Made by a program: the position numbers and the translations under genes | Source: a virus | IMG/VR virus record: IMGVR_UViG_3300017917_000781 | Location: 1-37,262 of that record | DNA length: 37,262 nucleotides | Direction: 5' to 3' (one strand) | Shown here: positions 24,160 through 30,564 of the stretch, piece after piece | How positions within the stretch are numbered: position 1 is the first letter of the stretch | Layout of the letters: every line of letters starts with the position of its first letter | The notes under the pieces: model-generated | The model's input: the letters and a program-made list of their open reading frames with translations, nothing else | Database searches by the model: none | What the model was told of the DNA's origin: nothing

Positions 24160-24675
24160 TTATCCTACTTGATTTACAGTTAAAATTACTGATGGAACTG
24201 ATGGATGTCTATTTGCTCCACTACCAGTTCCAGCTTCTGCTTCTAATTTTATTGTTGTACTATCAGCAGACCACATTAGCTGATAGTAATCATTAGCAGC
24301 AACATCTACAAAAAAATTCCATGCTGCAACATAGTATGGATTATTTGTATTCACAACTGCCTTTGTGTTTGTATCTTCTACTGCTGTACCATTTTTAGCA
24401 AGCCAGATATTTATTGTGCTTCCAGAACCCCCACCACCAGTATGATGTAATTGATCTGAAAATGCTATATTATATTTTCCAGCATGTAAAAAAGTAATCT
24501 TAGAATTATCTACTAATTGAATTCCATTTTCCCAATCAATATTATTAAAAGTATGTGCTTGAATAGATCCATTTGTTCCAGTTTGATCTTGGTTGCTAAA
24601 GTATGATGCTGAAAATGGAGATATTTGAGTAAGCCCAGTATCATCAAAAATAGCAGGATGAGTAAAACGTGCCAT
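24160..24675 (-). CDS. C1q/TNF-like jelly-roll virion protein
   Basis: A 171-residue protein with the strand pattern of C1q-like domains: TGLTQISPFSASYF, ITFLHAGKYNIAFSDQLHHTGGG, STINIWLAKNGTAVEDTNTKA, YYVAAWNFFVDVAANDYYQLMWSAD, and the end VPSVILTVNQVG. Such trimeric domains are frequent in marine phage virions, probably as fibre heads. It starts one base after the stop of the upstream gene (24677) and is likely coupled through GGAG. The oxygenase and the small gene upstream are in the same direction. Confidence 0.72.
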   Translation of the reverse strand: MARFTHPAIFDDTGLTQISPFSASYFSNQDQTGTNGSIQAHTFNNIDWENGIQLVDNSKITFLHAGKYNIAFSDQLHHTGGGGSGSTINIWLAKNGTAVEDTNTKAVVNTNNPYYVAAWNFFVDVAANDYYQLMWSADSTTIKLEAEAGTGSGANRHPSVPSVILTVNQVG

Positions 24676-24676
24676 G

Positions 24677-24955
24677 TTATGGCTCCAAGCTAATTTGAAT
24701 CATAGCAACATTCATAGCGTCAACGGATGAGATTGCATATAAAGCGTCGGGCGATGCCAGTTCAAATGAGATTGAATGATTTGGTAGAATTCTAAATCCG
24801 TAGGATGAAGCGGTAACTCCTTCTCCACCAATATAAATATATCCAGTTGAATTTACATTCTGAAGAGTAATATCCATTCCGCCGTGAGCACCTGGTGGTG
24901 TCAAGCGAATAGCAGTTGAATTGCTAAGTGTTATAAGAGAATGTGATGTTGCCAC
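24677..24955 (-). CDS. Small beta-rich virion protein, leaderless GTG start
   Basis: A 92-residue protein starting at GTG 24955. TATAAT (24962-24967) lies exactly 6 bases upstream and there is no ribosome site, so the mRNA most likely starts at the GTG itself. Sequence: MATSHSLITLSNSTAIRLTP, DITLQNVNSTGYIYIGGEGV, GFRILPNHSISFELASPDALYAIS. This is a beta-rich layout resembling small phage structural proteins. Position next to the C1q-like protein supports a virion role. No known family could be named. Confidence 0.65.
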   Translation of the reverse strand: MATSHSLITLSNSTAIRLTPPGAHGGMDITLQNVNSTGYIYIGGEGVTASSYGFRILPNHSISFELASPDALYAISSVDAMNVAMIQISLEP

Positions 24956-24962
24956 AGTAATA

Positions 24963-25475
24963 TTATACTATATAGTTAAGATTAAGCAGAACCCTACGAT
25001 TCATATCTGTACATGTACTACCAGTATGCAATAAATGTGTTTTAAACCATACTAGCCTATTTCTTACAGATTCTATTTTTGTTCCGTCTTCAAATAATGT
25101 ATACCCATTATTAGTATTTAGGTAAAAAACAGCAGTTCTTTGATTTGGAATTGTTTTATCAAAATCTGCATGATATCCATGTTCAAAAAAATCTTCAGTT
25201 CTTGGATTTAAATTAGCCTTAATTCTTAACCAAGATAAAGGATTAAGTTTTAATGTTATAGGAGCCATTATATTAAAATAAGATGATCTTGGCAAACCTT
25301 CTGAATAAAAAAGATGTATAAGCTGATATTGATTTTTTGCATTATCATCTTCTGGTTTTATTACGCCATTTGTATAATACCATGGAAAGTCATCACCTAG
25401 CATTGTATCTTGAATTGCTTTAAACTCTTCCTCACTTAAAAAATTATCAATAATACCATAATCATCTTTTTCCAT
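24963..25475 (-). CDS. 2-oxoglutarate/Fe(II)-dependent oxygenase
   Basis: A 170-residue protein with the iron-binding facial triad H102-x-D104 (FEHGYHADFD) and H150 (KTHLLHTGSTC). A 2-oxoglutarate-binding arginine lies 10-11 residues later (R160/R161 in MNRRVLLNLNYI). This layout fits the prolyl-4-hydroxylase-like group often carried by cyanophages. These enzymes hydroxylate amino-acid side chains or other small substrates. The substrate here is unknown. It heads the leftward block that contains C1q-like and, 2.6 kb downstream, collagen-like virion proteins, so modification of phage structural proteins is a reasonable guess. AAAGGAG ribosome site; TACAAT upstream. A halogenase is encoded divergently, 96 bases away. 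Confidence 0.85.
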   Translation of the reverse strand: MEKDDYGIIDNFLSEEEFKAIQDTMLGDDFPWYYTNGVIKPEDDNAKNQYQLIHLFYSEGLPRSSYFNIMAPITLKLNPLSWLRIKANLNPRTEDFFEHGYHADFDKTIPNQRTAVFYLNTNNGYTLFEDGTKIESVRNRLVWFKTHLLHTGSTCTDMNRRVLLNLNYIV

Positions 25476-25536
25476 AACATTTTCTCCTTTGTTTAAATTG
25501 TATCATAAAAGTCTTATATATGCAAATTAGTTTTTT

Positions 25537-25546
25537 CTGATATACT
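25537..25546 (+). promoter_or_regulatory. Extended -10 promoter for the halogenase
   Basis: CTGATATACT contains TG-A-TATACT (hexamer 25541-25546). It is followed by GGGTGG about 6 bases before ATG 25571. No -35 box of note. Confidence 0.5.
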
Positions 25547-25570
25547 AAACAAATAGATTGGGTGGAAATT

Positions 25571-27163
25571 ATGATTGTTTTAAATAAAATAGTTATAGTT
25601 GGTGGAGGATCAGCTGGATGGATGTCGGCTGCCTCTATGATTAAAGCATTTCCAGATAAAGAAATTGTAGTTATTGAATCTCCTGACTACCCAATTATTG
25701 GTGTCGGAGAGTCTACTCTTGGCGGTATCACAGGATGGGCCAATTGGATTGGTATTGATGAAAAAGATTTTATGCCAGCAACAGATGCTGTATATAAGAT
25801 GTCTATTAAGTTTACAGATTTTTATAAGAAAGACGCTGGTGGATTCCACTATCCATTCGGTAAAGTATTTTTGGATGGAACAGTAAACGGTCTTAATGAC
25901 TGGTATGTAAAGAAAGCCAAGTTCCCAGAACTAGATGTAGCAGATTATGCTCGTACATTTTTTCCAGCTCTTACTTTAGCAGAACAAAATAAATTATCAT
26001 GGAATGAATCAGGTAAGCTTGGAAACTTTAACTTTAAACAAGATGTAGCCTACCATTTTGATGCTACTAAGTTTGGCCAATGGCTAAAAAATAATTATTG
26101 TATTCCTCGTGGTGTAAAGGTAGTTGCAGATACCGTGACTGATATTGCTACAAATGAAGACGGTATAGAATCAGTAACACTTACAACAGGGGAACAGTTA
26201 ACAGCAGACTTATTTATTGACTGCACAGGTTTTAAGTCAATGCTTCTTGAAGGTACATTGCAAGAACCATGGGATGACTTCTCACACATGCTTCCAAATA
26301 ATAGCGCATGGGCTACACGTATTCCTTATACAGATAAAGAAAAGGAAATGGAGCCTTATACTAACTGTACCGCCATTGAAAATGGCTGGGTATGGAATAT
26401 TCCTTCGTGGGAGCGTATTGGAACAGGGTATGTATTTAGCGATAAATATGTAACACCAGAAGAAGCGTTACAGCAATTTAAGAATCACCTAAGATCAGAT
26501 AAGATGACTATTCATGATCCAAATCGTGACGTAGATTCATACGAATATAAGCATATTAAATTCCGTGTTGGAATTCATAAACGTACATTTGTTAAAAATG
26601 TTGTTGCCATTGGATTTGCTGCTGGCTTTATTGAACCACTAGAATCAAATGGTCTATTTACAGTGCATGAATTTTTGGATAAGCTTATAAAAACTTTGGA
26701 ACGGGGAACAATATCCCAATGGGATAGAGATGCTTACAATATGACAACAAGACGCCAATATCTTGCTTTTAAGGAGTTTGTGGCATTGCATTATGCTCTA
26801 TCAAATAGGACAGATACGCAATATTGGAAAGATATAACAAATAAAACATTTCAGCCAGAAGTTCCAATTTTACAGCCAACATTAGTTACTGGTTTTGCAG
26901 ACCTTGCGGACAGACAGATCAATATTCAACGGCATGATATATTCAGCGGTATACACTGCATTGCAACTGGATTAAATTATTTTCCAGTAAATAAACATAC
27001 AATAAATCGTTGGACACATTTTGATGGAATTAACTATGATGAATATTGTCAAAATACTTGGGATCTTTGGGATGCTTTTCGCAAGACGTGGCAAGAAGAG
27101 GCTGATGAATCTCCGACTATGTACCAATGGCTAAAAGAAAATATACATAATGATAAAACCTAG
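25571..27163 (+). CDS. Flavin-dependent tryptophan halogenase-like protein
   Basis: ATG 25571 is chosen because GGGTGG sits 6 bases upstream; a GTG at 25562 is in frame. The 530-residue protein has the FAD-binding GGGSAGWMSA motif (11-20) and GVGESTLGGI near 48. The ATDAVYKMSIKF segment contains two lysines (K76, K80), one of which should be the catalytic residue equivalent to PrnA K79. The diagnostic WVWNIP halogenase motif lies at 273-278. A late GFAAGFIEPLESNGLF stretch completes the family pattern. These enzymes chlorinate or brominate indole rings with a flavin reductase partner, which is not seen here. Homologues are known from cyanophages with unknown substrate. The membrane-protein gene downstream overlaps by 14 bases. 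Confidence 0.88.
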   Translation: MIVLNKIVIVGGGSAGWMSAASMIKAFPDKEIVVIESPDYPIIGVGESTLGGITGWANWIGIDEKDFMPATDAVYKMSIKFTDFYKKDAGGFHYPFGKVFLDGTVNGLNDWYVKKAKFPELDVADYARTFFPALTLAEQNKLSWNESGKLGNFNFKQDVAYHFDATKFGQWLKNNYCIPRGVKVVADTVTDIATNEDGIESVTLTTGEQLTADLFIDCTGFKSMLLEGTLQEPWDDFSHMLPNNSAWATRIPYTDKEKEMEPYTNCTAIENGWVWNIPSWERIGTGYVFSDKYVTPEEALQQFKNHLRSDKMTIHDPNRDVDSYEYKHIKFRVGIHKRTFVKNVVAIGFAAGFIEPLESNGLFTVHEFLDKLIKTLERGTISQWDRDAYNMTTRRQYLAFKEFVALHYALSNRTDTQYWKDITNKTFQPEVPILQPTLVTGFADLADRQINIQRHDIFSGIHCIATGLNYFPVNKHTINRWTHFDGINYDEYCQNTWDLWDAFRKTWQEEADESPTMYQWLKENIHNDKT

Positions 27164-27434
27164 AGAAATTATATTTGTAACAAAAAAACTTGGTCAAAAA
27201 TCATATTGGAATAAAACTAACATGATAGAGTTTTGGGCTTTTTCAACAAAACTAGCAATTATTTTTCCAGGTCTTTTATTTGGCAAACAGTGGTGGTGGC
27301 TTTTTATTTTTGCTTTAGTTTCTAGTCTGGCGTTAGTTTTTACGTCAACGATAAAAACTTTACCAACTATAATTTATTTTAATATTGGTTGGTCAATATT
27401 GGCAACAGTCGCAATCATCAAGCATTTTGTGTAA
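27150..27434 (+). CDS. Two-span membrane protein
   Basis: A 94-residue protein overlapping the halogenase end by 14 bases. After a basic N-terminus it has two hydrophobic segments, FWAFSTKLAIIFPGLLFG joined to WWWLFIFALVSSLALVFTS, and a last one, LPTIIYFNIGWSILATVAII. No family is recognised. Its coupling to the halogenase suggests a related or co-expressed function at the membrane, which is inference. Confidence 0.6.
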   Translation: MIKPREIIFVTKKLGQKSYWNKTNMIEFWAFSTKLAIIFPGLLFGKQWWWLFIFALVSSLALVFTSTIKTLPTIIYFNIGWSILATVAIIKHFV

Positions 27435-27518
27435 GCCGAAAATAGAGTAGCAAACCACCCATAGACAAATAATGAATGGCAAGCATTCAATATGTCTAGT
27501 CGGATGTAGTATCTATTC

Positions 27519-27547
27519 TTGCTTTTATCCTTGATATGGTATACAAT
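27519..27547 (+). promoter_or_regulatory. Promoter of the endonuclease-like gene
   Basis: TTGCTT (27519-27524), a 17-base spacer and TACAAT (27542-27547) precede the GTG start at 27553 by 5 bases, so transcription and translation probably begin at the same place. The remainder of the 118-base gap holds only a weak 6-bp hairpin (27473-27489). Confidence 0.6.
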
Positions 27548-27552
27548 GAGAT

Positions 27553-28149
27553 GTGCTAGAAACAATCCGAGATATCCTCATACCTGGTTTGACAGAAAAA
27601 CTAAAAGCTCATCATTCAATCTATAGACTTCCATGCACCAGTGAATTTCTAGAAGAACTTATTGCTAACGCTCTATCAGAGTATGGCCTAATAAACGACT
27701 GGCAGCCCAATAGAAGCCATACGGTATCCAAGGATATGTCGTTAGATACAGGCCCATCTATTTCCGTAAAATCGGGGGTATATGCAAATAACACACTAAC
27801 CTTCTCAGGATCACGATTAGGTAAACACGATACCCTAGATAAGATGATTAATCACGTATTAGAGAATAAGGCTGATTATTATGTGTGTTTGGCAAAAGCA
27901 GACCAGGATTGGTCTTCTGTACCGTCGCAAAATGAGATAAAGACTTACTACTTATTTACTTTTGATGCAAATGTATTAACCTATGATTTACCGTTATGGA
28001 ATAAGGTCCAAACCAAATCTGGAGGATATAATTATGTTATGGAATCTATAGGTATGTCGGCTAAGATTAATACGAGTATGTCTTCTCAATTATGGACTAG
28101 TGTGAGTGAGGCGCTTACTGGATCCCCTGCGAAATTGGAAATACAATGA
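27553..28149 (+). CDS. Restriction-endonuclease-like protein (PD-(D/E)XK candidate)
   Basis: A 198-residue protein from GTG 27553. The arrangement is a helix with EFLEELIANALSEYGL (possible first acidic residue), then DMSLDTGPSISVKSG. This looks like the D...(S/E)xK core of type II restriction endonuclease-like folds, and is followed by a positively charged LTFSGSRLGKHDTLDKMINHV helix and the strand ADYYVCLAKAD. It ends with IKTYYLFTFDANVL. No methyltransferase lies beside it, so it is more likely a phage nuclease than a complete restriction-modification system. The stop overlaps the next ATG (ATGA). Family assignment is by motif only. Confidence 0.5.
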   Translation: MLETIRDILIPGLTEKLKAHHSIYRLPCTSEFLEELIANALSEYGLINDWQPNRSHTVSKDMSLDTGPSISVKSGVYANNTLTFSGSRLGKHDTLDKMINHVLENKADYYVCLAKADQDWSSVPSQNEIKTYYLFTFDANVLTYDLPLWNKVQTKSGGYNYVMESIGMSAKINTSMSSQLWTSVSEALTGSPAKLEIQ

Positions 28150-28337
28150 GTGCCAAACCTTGGGATATGATTAATGGTTCTCCTAGAGTATCTGCGGAGA
28201 TAGTTAAACAGAGATTAGATATTTGTGCTACCTGCCCTGCTTTCAAACCATTGACTCAGAGATGTAAAAAATGTGGATGCTTTATGACAATGAAAACTCA
28301 GTTAGAAAAAGCATATTGCCCATTAGGTAAGTGGTAA
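28146..28337 (+). CDS. Small zinc-ribbon protein
   Basis: A 63-residue protein with two cysteine pairs, C27-x2-C30 (CATCPAFKPLTQ) and C40-x2-C43 plus C45 (CKKCGCFM), and a last C58 in YCPLGKW. This C-x2-C ... C-x2-CGC ... CP-GKW pattern recurs in small cyanophage proteins of unknown role. It probably binds one or two zinc ions. The ATGA overlap with the nuclease-like gene means the two are translated together, so it may be a partner of that enzyme. Confidence 0.72.
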   Translation: MSAKPWDMINGSPRVSAEIVKQRLDICATCPAFKPLTQRCKKCGCFMTMKTQLEKAYCPLGKW

Positions 28338-28345
28338 GGTATAAT
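28316..28345 (+). promoter_or_regulatory. Leaderless promoter for the divergent paralogue
   Basis: TTGCCC (28316-28321), an 18-base spacer and a perfect TATAAT (28340-28345) lie exactly 6 bases before ATG 28352. The -35 box lies within the end of the zinc-ribbon gene. Confidence 0.65.
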
Positions 28346-28351
28346 CAATAT

Positions 28352-29110
28352 ATGAATAAAAAACCAATAAATATTTATTTTACAAAAGATCATGAAGCTA
28401 GCGATGAAGATTGGGATTTTTTATATCCACAGCCTAAAACTTTATTTTCAGAATTAGTAAAAGAAAGAAAAGATGCAAAAAATTTAGACTCTTTTATGAT
28501 ATGTCCAGCAGTAGCTCCAAAGTTTAAAAAAATGTTAGTTTTTAATAGCCCAATTAACTCTTCATATCAATATGGAAGAACTGATGATGGGTTTTATATT
28601 AATCCAATTTCACCATTTGATCCATATATAAATGCTTACAACGTAAGAAAAGAAATATTAATAAATAAGCCAACATTTCAAGTTGCCCTAAGTTACTTGT
28701 TTTTTGCAGAAGAACCACTAGATGTATTGTTTTCACCTCCATATTTTCATAAACCACAACACTTACAGTATGGTGCCTGTGTACCTGGAGAATTTGATAT
28801 AGGGCAATGGTTTAGACCTTTTAATTTTGAAATACAAGCTTGGTCTGATTCTGGTGAAATACACATTAAGGAGGGGGAGCCTTTATTCTATGCAGAGTTT
28901 AGAACAGAAAGGCCAATCCTAATGCATAGATTTAATATGACTTCACATCTTCATAAATATAAAAATGCTAATGCAACATCAGCCAAGCTTTTTGGACAAT
29001 TTCAAACTTTAGCTGATAAATATATAAAATTTAAACAGGTTGGATATAGAGAAAAAATTCTTACAGATATTAAAAACAATTTAATTGATGAAGAGCCATA
29101 TAAGTTTTAA
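28352..29110 (+). CDS. Divergent member of the paralogous family (copy 4)
   Basis: The start is fixed at ATG 28352 by the TATAAT box 6 bases upstream; the GTG at 28331 lies inside the promoter. The 252-residue protein is only distantly like copies 1-3. It keeps an aromatic DWDFLYPQPKTLFSELV beginning, a C-P pair (FMICPAVAPKFKKML), and a C-terminal core FDIGQWFRPFNFEIQAWS then EIHIKEGEPLFYAEFRTERPI. This core parallels the DTD and IPAGTPIAQVIPFKR elements of the others. It lacks the KxCMP and DTD motifs, so a different or lost activity is possible. Function is unknown. It converges on the small gene at 29107. Confidence 0.6.
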   Translation: MNKKPINIYFTKDHEASDEDWDFLYPQPKTLFSELVKERKDAKNLDSFMICPAVAPKFKKMLVFNSPINSSYQYGRTDDGFYINPISPFDPYINAYNVRKEILINKPTFQVALSYLFFAEEPLDVLFSPPYFHKPQHLQYGACVPGEFDIGQWFRPFNFEIQAWSDSGEIHIKEGEPLFYAEFRTERPILMHRFNMTSHLHKYKNANATSAKLFGQFQTLADKYIKFKQVGYREKILTDIKNNLIDEEPYKF

Positions 29111-29274
29111 ATACTCCACCAGCCAACAGATCTCCAAGCTTCTGGGTTATCCTTTAGCCATTGTTTATTATAGGCATTTATTGCTTCAAAATCAGGTTCA
29201 TGTGTATTCCGTCCACAAAATGGACAAACCTTTGCATTGACGTATTCATAAATGTGCTTACATTTTTCTTCCAT
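29107..29274 (-). CDS. 55-residue zinc-finger-like protein
   Basis: A small gene found by reading the reverse strand. Its ATG (29274) has a perfect TATAAT (29280-29285) 5 bases upstream and no ribosome site. The protein begins MEEKCKHIYEYVNAKVCPFC and has a CxH...CPxCGR arrangement (C5, H7, C17, C20) that could bind one zinc. The Trp-rich end is NKQWLKDNPEAWRSVGWWSI. It overlaps the convergent gene's stop by 4 bases. The function is unknown. Confidence 0.65.
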   Translation of the reverse strand: MEEKCKHIYEYVNAKVCPFCGRNTHEPDFEAINAYNKQWLKDNPEAWRSVGWWSI

Positions 29275-29295
29275 AATTTATTATAGCAAATAGGA

Positions 29296-29323
29296 TATAA
29301 TAGTTATTCACGATATGGGGGAG
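29296..29323 (+). promoter_or_regulatory. speD promoter and ribosome site
   Basis: TATAAT (29296-29301) lies 16 bases upstream of GGGGGAG (29317-29323), which precedes ATG 29326. It is back to back with the leftward TATAAT at 29280-29285. Confidence 0.55.
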
Positions 29324-29325
29324 CT

Positions 29326-29721
29326 ATGTTATTTCATAAACATTTACTAGTTAATGCTAAGGTTAGACAACCTATTAAGACAGAAGGCGAAGCAATAGCC
29401 TTTTTAGAAAATCTTGTTGATCGTATTGATATGAAAATTATTAAGGGACCTTTTGCATCATATGTTGATAAACCAGGAAACCGTGGACTTACAGCAATCG
29501 TTATGATTGAGACTAGCCATATTGCCTTTCACATATGGGATGAATCTGATCCATCGTTATTGCAGTTTGATTTATATACCTGCGGAGAATTGAATCTTGC
29601 AAATGTACTGGTTGCTCTTGGAGAAACATTTAGTATTCAAGCCTTGGAATATAATTTATTTGACAGAGAACATGGCTTTGTTTTAGAAGCTAGTGGCAGC
29701 TATCCAGAATACATAATCTGA
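29326..29721 (+). CDS. speD: S-adenosylmethionine decarboxylase proenzyme
   Basis: A 131-residue protein of the short prokaryotic AdoMet decarboxylase type. The enzyme decarboxylates S-adenosylmethionine to provide the aminopropyl donor for spermidine synthesis and makes its pyruvoyl cofactor by self-cleavage at a serine. The motif IETSHIAFHIWDESD carries the serine expected to become pyruvoyl (S64) and H69; DLYTCG carries C86. The usual residue before the serine is Glu, whereas here it is Thr after Glu (ETSH), a variation worth checking. No spermidine synthase is seen, so the phage would rely on host enzymes. Polyamines help pack phage DNA. Homologues occur in cyanophages. Confidence 0.88.
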   Translation: MLFHKHLLVNAKVRQPIKTEGEAIAFLENLVDRIDMKIIKGPFASYVDKPGNRGLTAIVMIETSHIAFHIWDESDPSLLQFDLYTCGELNLANVLVALGETFSIQALEYNLFDREHGFVLEASGSYPEYII

Positions 29722-29734
29722 AAAAATTTTCATT

Positions 29735-29763
29735 TTGACAAAATCTGAATATTTTTCTAAGAT
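29735..29763 (+). promoter_or_regulatory. Near-consensus promoter facing the minus-strand operon
   Basis: TTGACA (29735-29740), 17 bases, TAAGAT (29758-29763). No plus-strand gene follows; the transcript would run antisense into the 3' end of the operon ending at 29844. It could make a short RNA. Confidence 0.45.
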
Positions 29764-29793
29764 GTATGATGTGTAATTTAAAAAAATAAATTG

Positions 29794-29830
29794 AAAAAAA
29801 ATAGTGCGACCACACTCAGGAGATCGCACT
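29794..29830 (-). terminator. Rho-independent terminator of the small-gene operon
   Basis: On the minus strand AGTGCGA (from 29830) pairs with TCGCACT (to 29803). The 7-bp GC-rich stem is followed by a run of U residues (29794-29801 is A-rich on the plus strand). It lies 13 bases after the stop at 29844. Confidence 0.85.
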
Positions 29831-29843
29831 TAGTTATTGTTAG

Positions 29844-30026
29844 TTATCTAAGCGGGGCTGTGCCTTGTAGATAGCCGTCAATAGAAAGAACATCACAAGT
29901 AATTTTTACTCTCTGATTTCTTTTTAGATTTTTCTTATACATGTCTATAAAATAATAAACATTTTCCTTAGTAGGTAAATCCATGTCATGAGTCTTGCCG
30001 TTCATGCTAGTTATTGTTAGTTTCAT
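29844..30026 (-). CDS. Small early protein
   Basis: A 60-residue protein (MKLTITSMNGKTHDMDLPTK ... TAPLR) with a GAGGTG ribosome site inside the previous gene, which it overlaps by 20 bases. It is the last gene of a five-gene operon read from the promoter at 30534. Alternating strands and a basic helix (FIDMYKKNLKRNQRVKI) suggest a small compact, perhaps nucleic-acid-binding fold, but no family is recognised. Confidence 0.65.
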   Translation of the reverse strand: MKLTITSMNGKTHDMDLPTKENVYYFIDMYKKNLKRNQRVKITCDVLSIDGYLQGTAPLR

Positions 30027-30135
30027 CTAACACCTCTTTTCTTTCTTGTTCTGTTGCTTTGTGATACCCTGCGAAACTTCCGTGTTTAGCAAGCCACGCT
30101 TTTCTTTGTAATTGTTCTTGTGAATACCCTGCCAT
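30007..30135 (-). CDS. 42-residue early protein
   Basis: MAGYSQEQLQRKAWLAKHGS followed by FAGYHKATEQERKEVLDETN. It is fourth in the leftward operon, with AGGA at ribosome-site distance. It contains two related GY-x5-Q/E segments. Highly charged and probably helical; function unknown. Confidence 0.55.
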   Translation of the reverse strand: MAGYSQEQLQRKAWLAKHGSFAGYHKATEQERKEVLDETNNN

Positions 30136-30137
30136 AA

Positions 30138-30209
30138 TTATCCTAGAAGGACTACACCAACAACCATAATTAGAGTTATAGTTATTGGTAATCCGTATTT
30201 CTCTAGCAT
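30138..30209 (-). CDS. 23-residue hydrophobic peptide
   Basis: The peptide begins MLEKYGLPITITLIMVVGVV and ends in LLG: a short charged start and one membrane span. The start codon follows the upstream stop within one base and the next gene begins 3 bases later, so it fits the operon. The ribosome site is weak. Small single-span peptides are common in phage early operons, but evidence for translation is only positional. Confidence 0.45.
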   Translation of the reverse strand: MLEKYGLPITITLIMVVGVVLLG

Positions 30210-30210
30210 G

Positions 30211-30333
30211 CTAGATAGCCCAATCACTTACACACTCGCAAGGTTCTACATTGTAATCATTGTCATCACCAATGAATACTAGACCCTTGCCGTAGCATGT
30301 GTCGCAATCTATTAGTTGAACTGCGTTTATCAT
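30211..30333 (-). CDS. Small CxxCxGxG zinc-binding protein
   Basis: A 40-residue protein with a DnaJ-type half-finger C10-x2-C13-x-G-x-G (DCDTCYGKGLVF) and a later CxC (PCECVSDW, C32/C34). The same CxxCxGxG ... CEC arrangement recurs in the early protein at 33054, so the two are likely homologues. The ribosome site is AGGTAGG. Second gene of the leftward operon. Function unknown; zinc binding is inferred. Confidence 0.65.
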   Translation of the reverse strand: MINAVQLIDCDTCYGKGLVFIGDDNDYNVEPCECVSDWAI

Positions 30334-30501
30334 TTACTTACCTACCTTTACTTCTTGAACATTTGCGAAGAACTTTATCTTACTAGCGATGTCGCTATCG
30401 TTTAGTTCTTTGATAACTTTGTCAATGTCTTTGATAGATGTTGCTTCGTTATCTATTGAGAGTAGTCTGCTACCCTGCCAAATTGCGTATTTGATTTTCA
30501 T
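30334..30501 (-). CDS. Small early protein heading the leftward operon
   Basis: A 55-residue protein (MKIKYAIWQGSRLLSIDNEA ... VKVGK) with GAAAGG as ribosome site. It has an N-terminal strand, a helical middle (SIKDIDKVIKELNDSDIASK) and a final strand, the look of a small alpha/beta protein. It is the first gene after the promoter at 30534-30555 and is followed without gaps by four more genes ending at the terminator near 29800. No family recognised. Confidence 0.65.
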   Translation of the reverse strand: MKIKYAIWQGSRLLSIDNEATSIKDIDKVIKELNDSDIASKIKFFANVQEVKVGK

Positions 30502-30526
30502 TGTTAGTTTTCCTTTCGTTATTTAC

Positions 30527-30555
30527 TAGGACTATCCTAGCAAGTGGGTCTGACA
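30527..30555 (-). promoter_or_regulatory. Early leftward promoter P1 with TAGGA operator
   Basis: The -10 box TAGGAT (30534-30539) lies inside the palindrome TAGGACTATCCTA (30527-30539). TGTCAG (30550-30555, read on the minus strand) stands exactly 10 bases upstream; no TTGAC-type -35 is present. It drives the five-gene operon ending at 29844. Confidence 0.6.
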
Positions 30556-30564
30556 TTTTGGAGT

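Noticed and set aside
24936-24955. TGTGATGTTGCCACAG as another CRP-like site
   Set aside because: The half-sites have the wrong spacing and it lies inside a coding sequence.
27473-27489. TGAATG/CATTCA hairpin as a terminator after the membrane-protein gene
   Set aside because: Only 6 bp, 5-base loop and no T run; insufficient for a call.
28331-28351. Upstream GTG start for the fourth paralogue
   Set aside because: The seven extra codons overlap the TATAAT promoter, and the ATG at 28352 fits the leaderless geometry.
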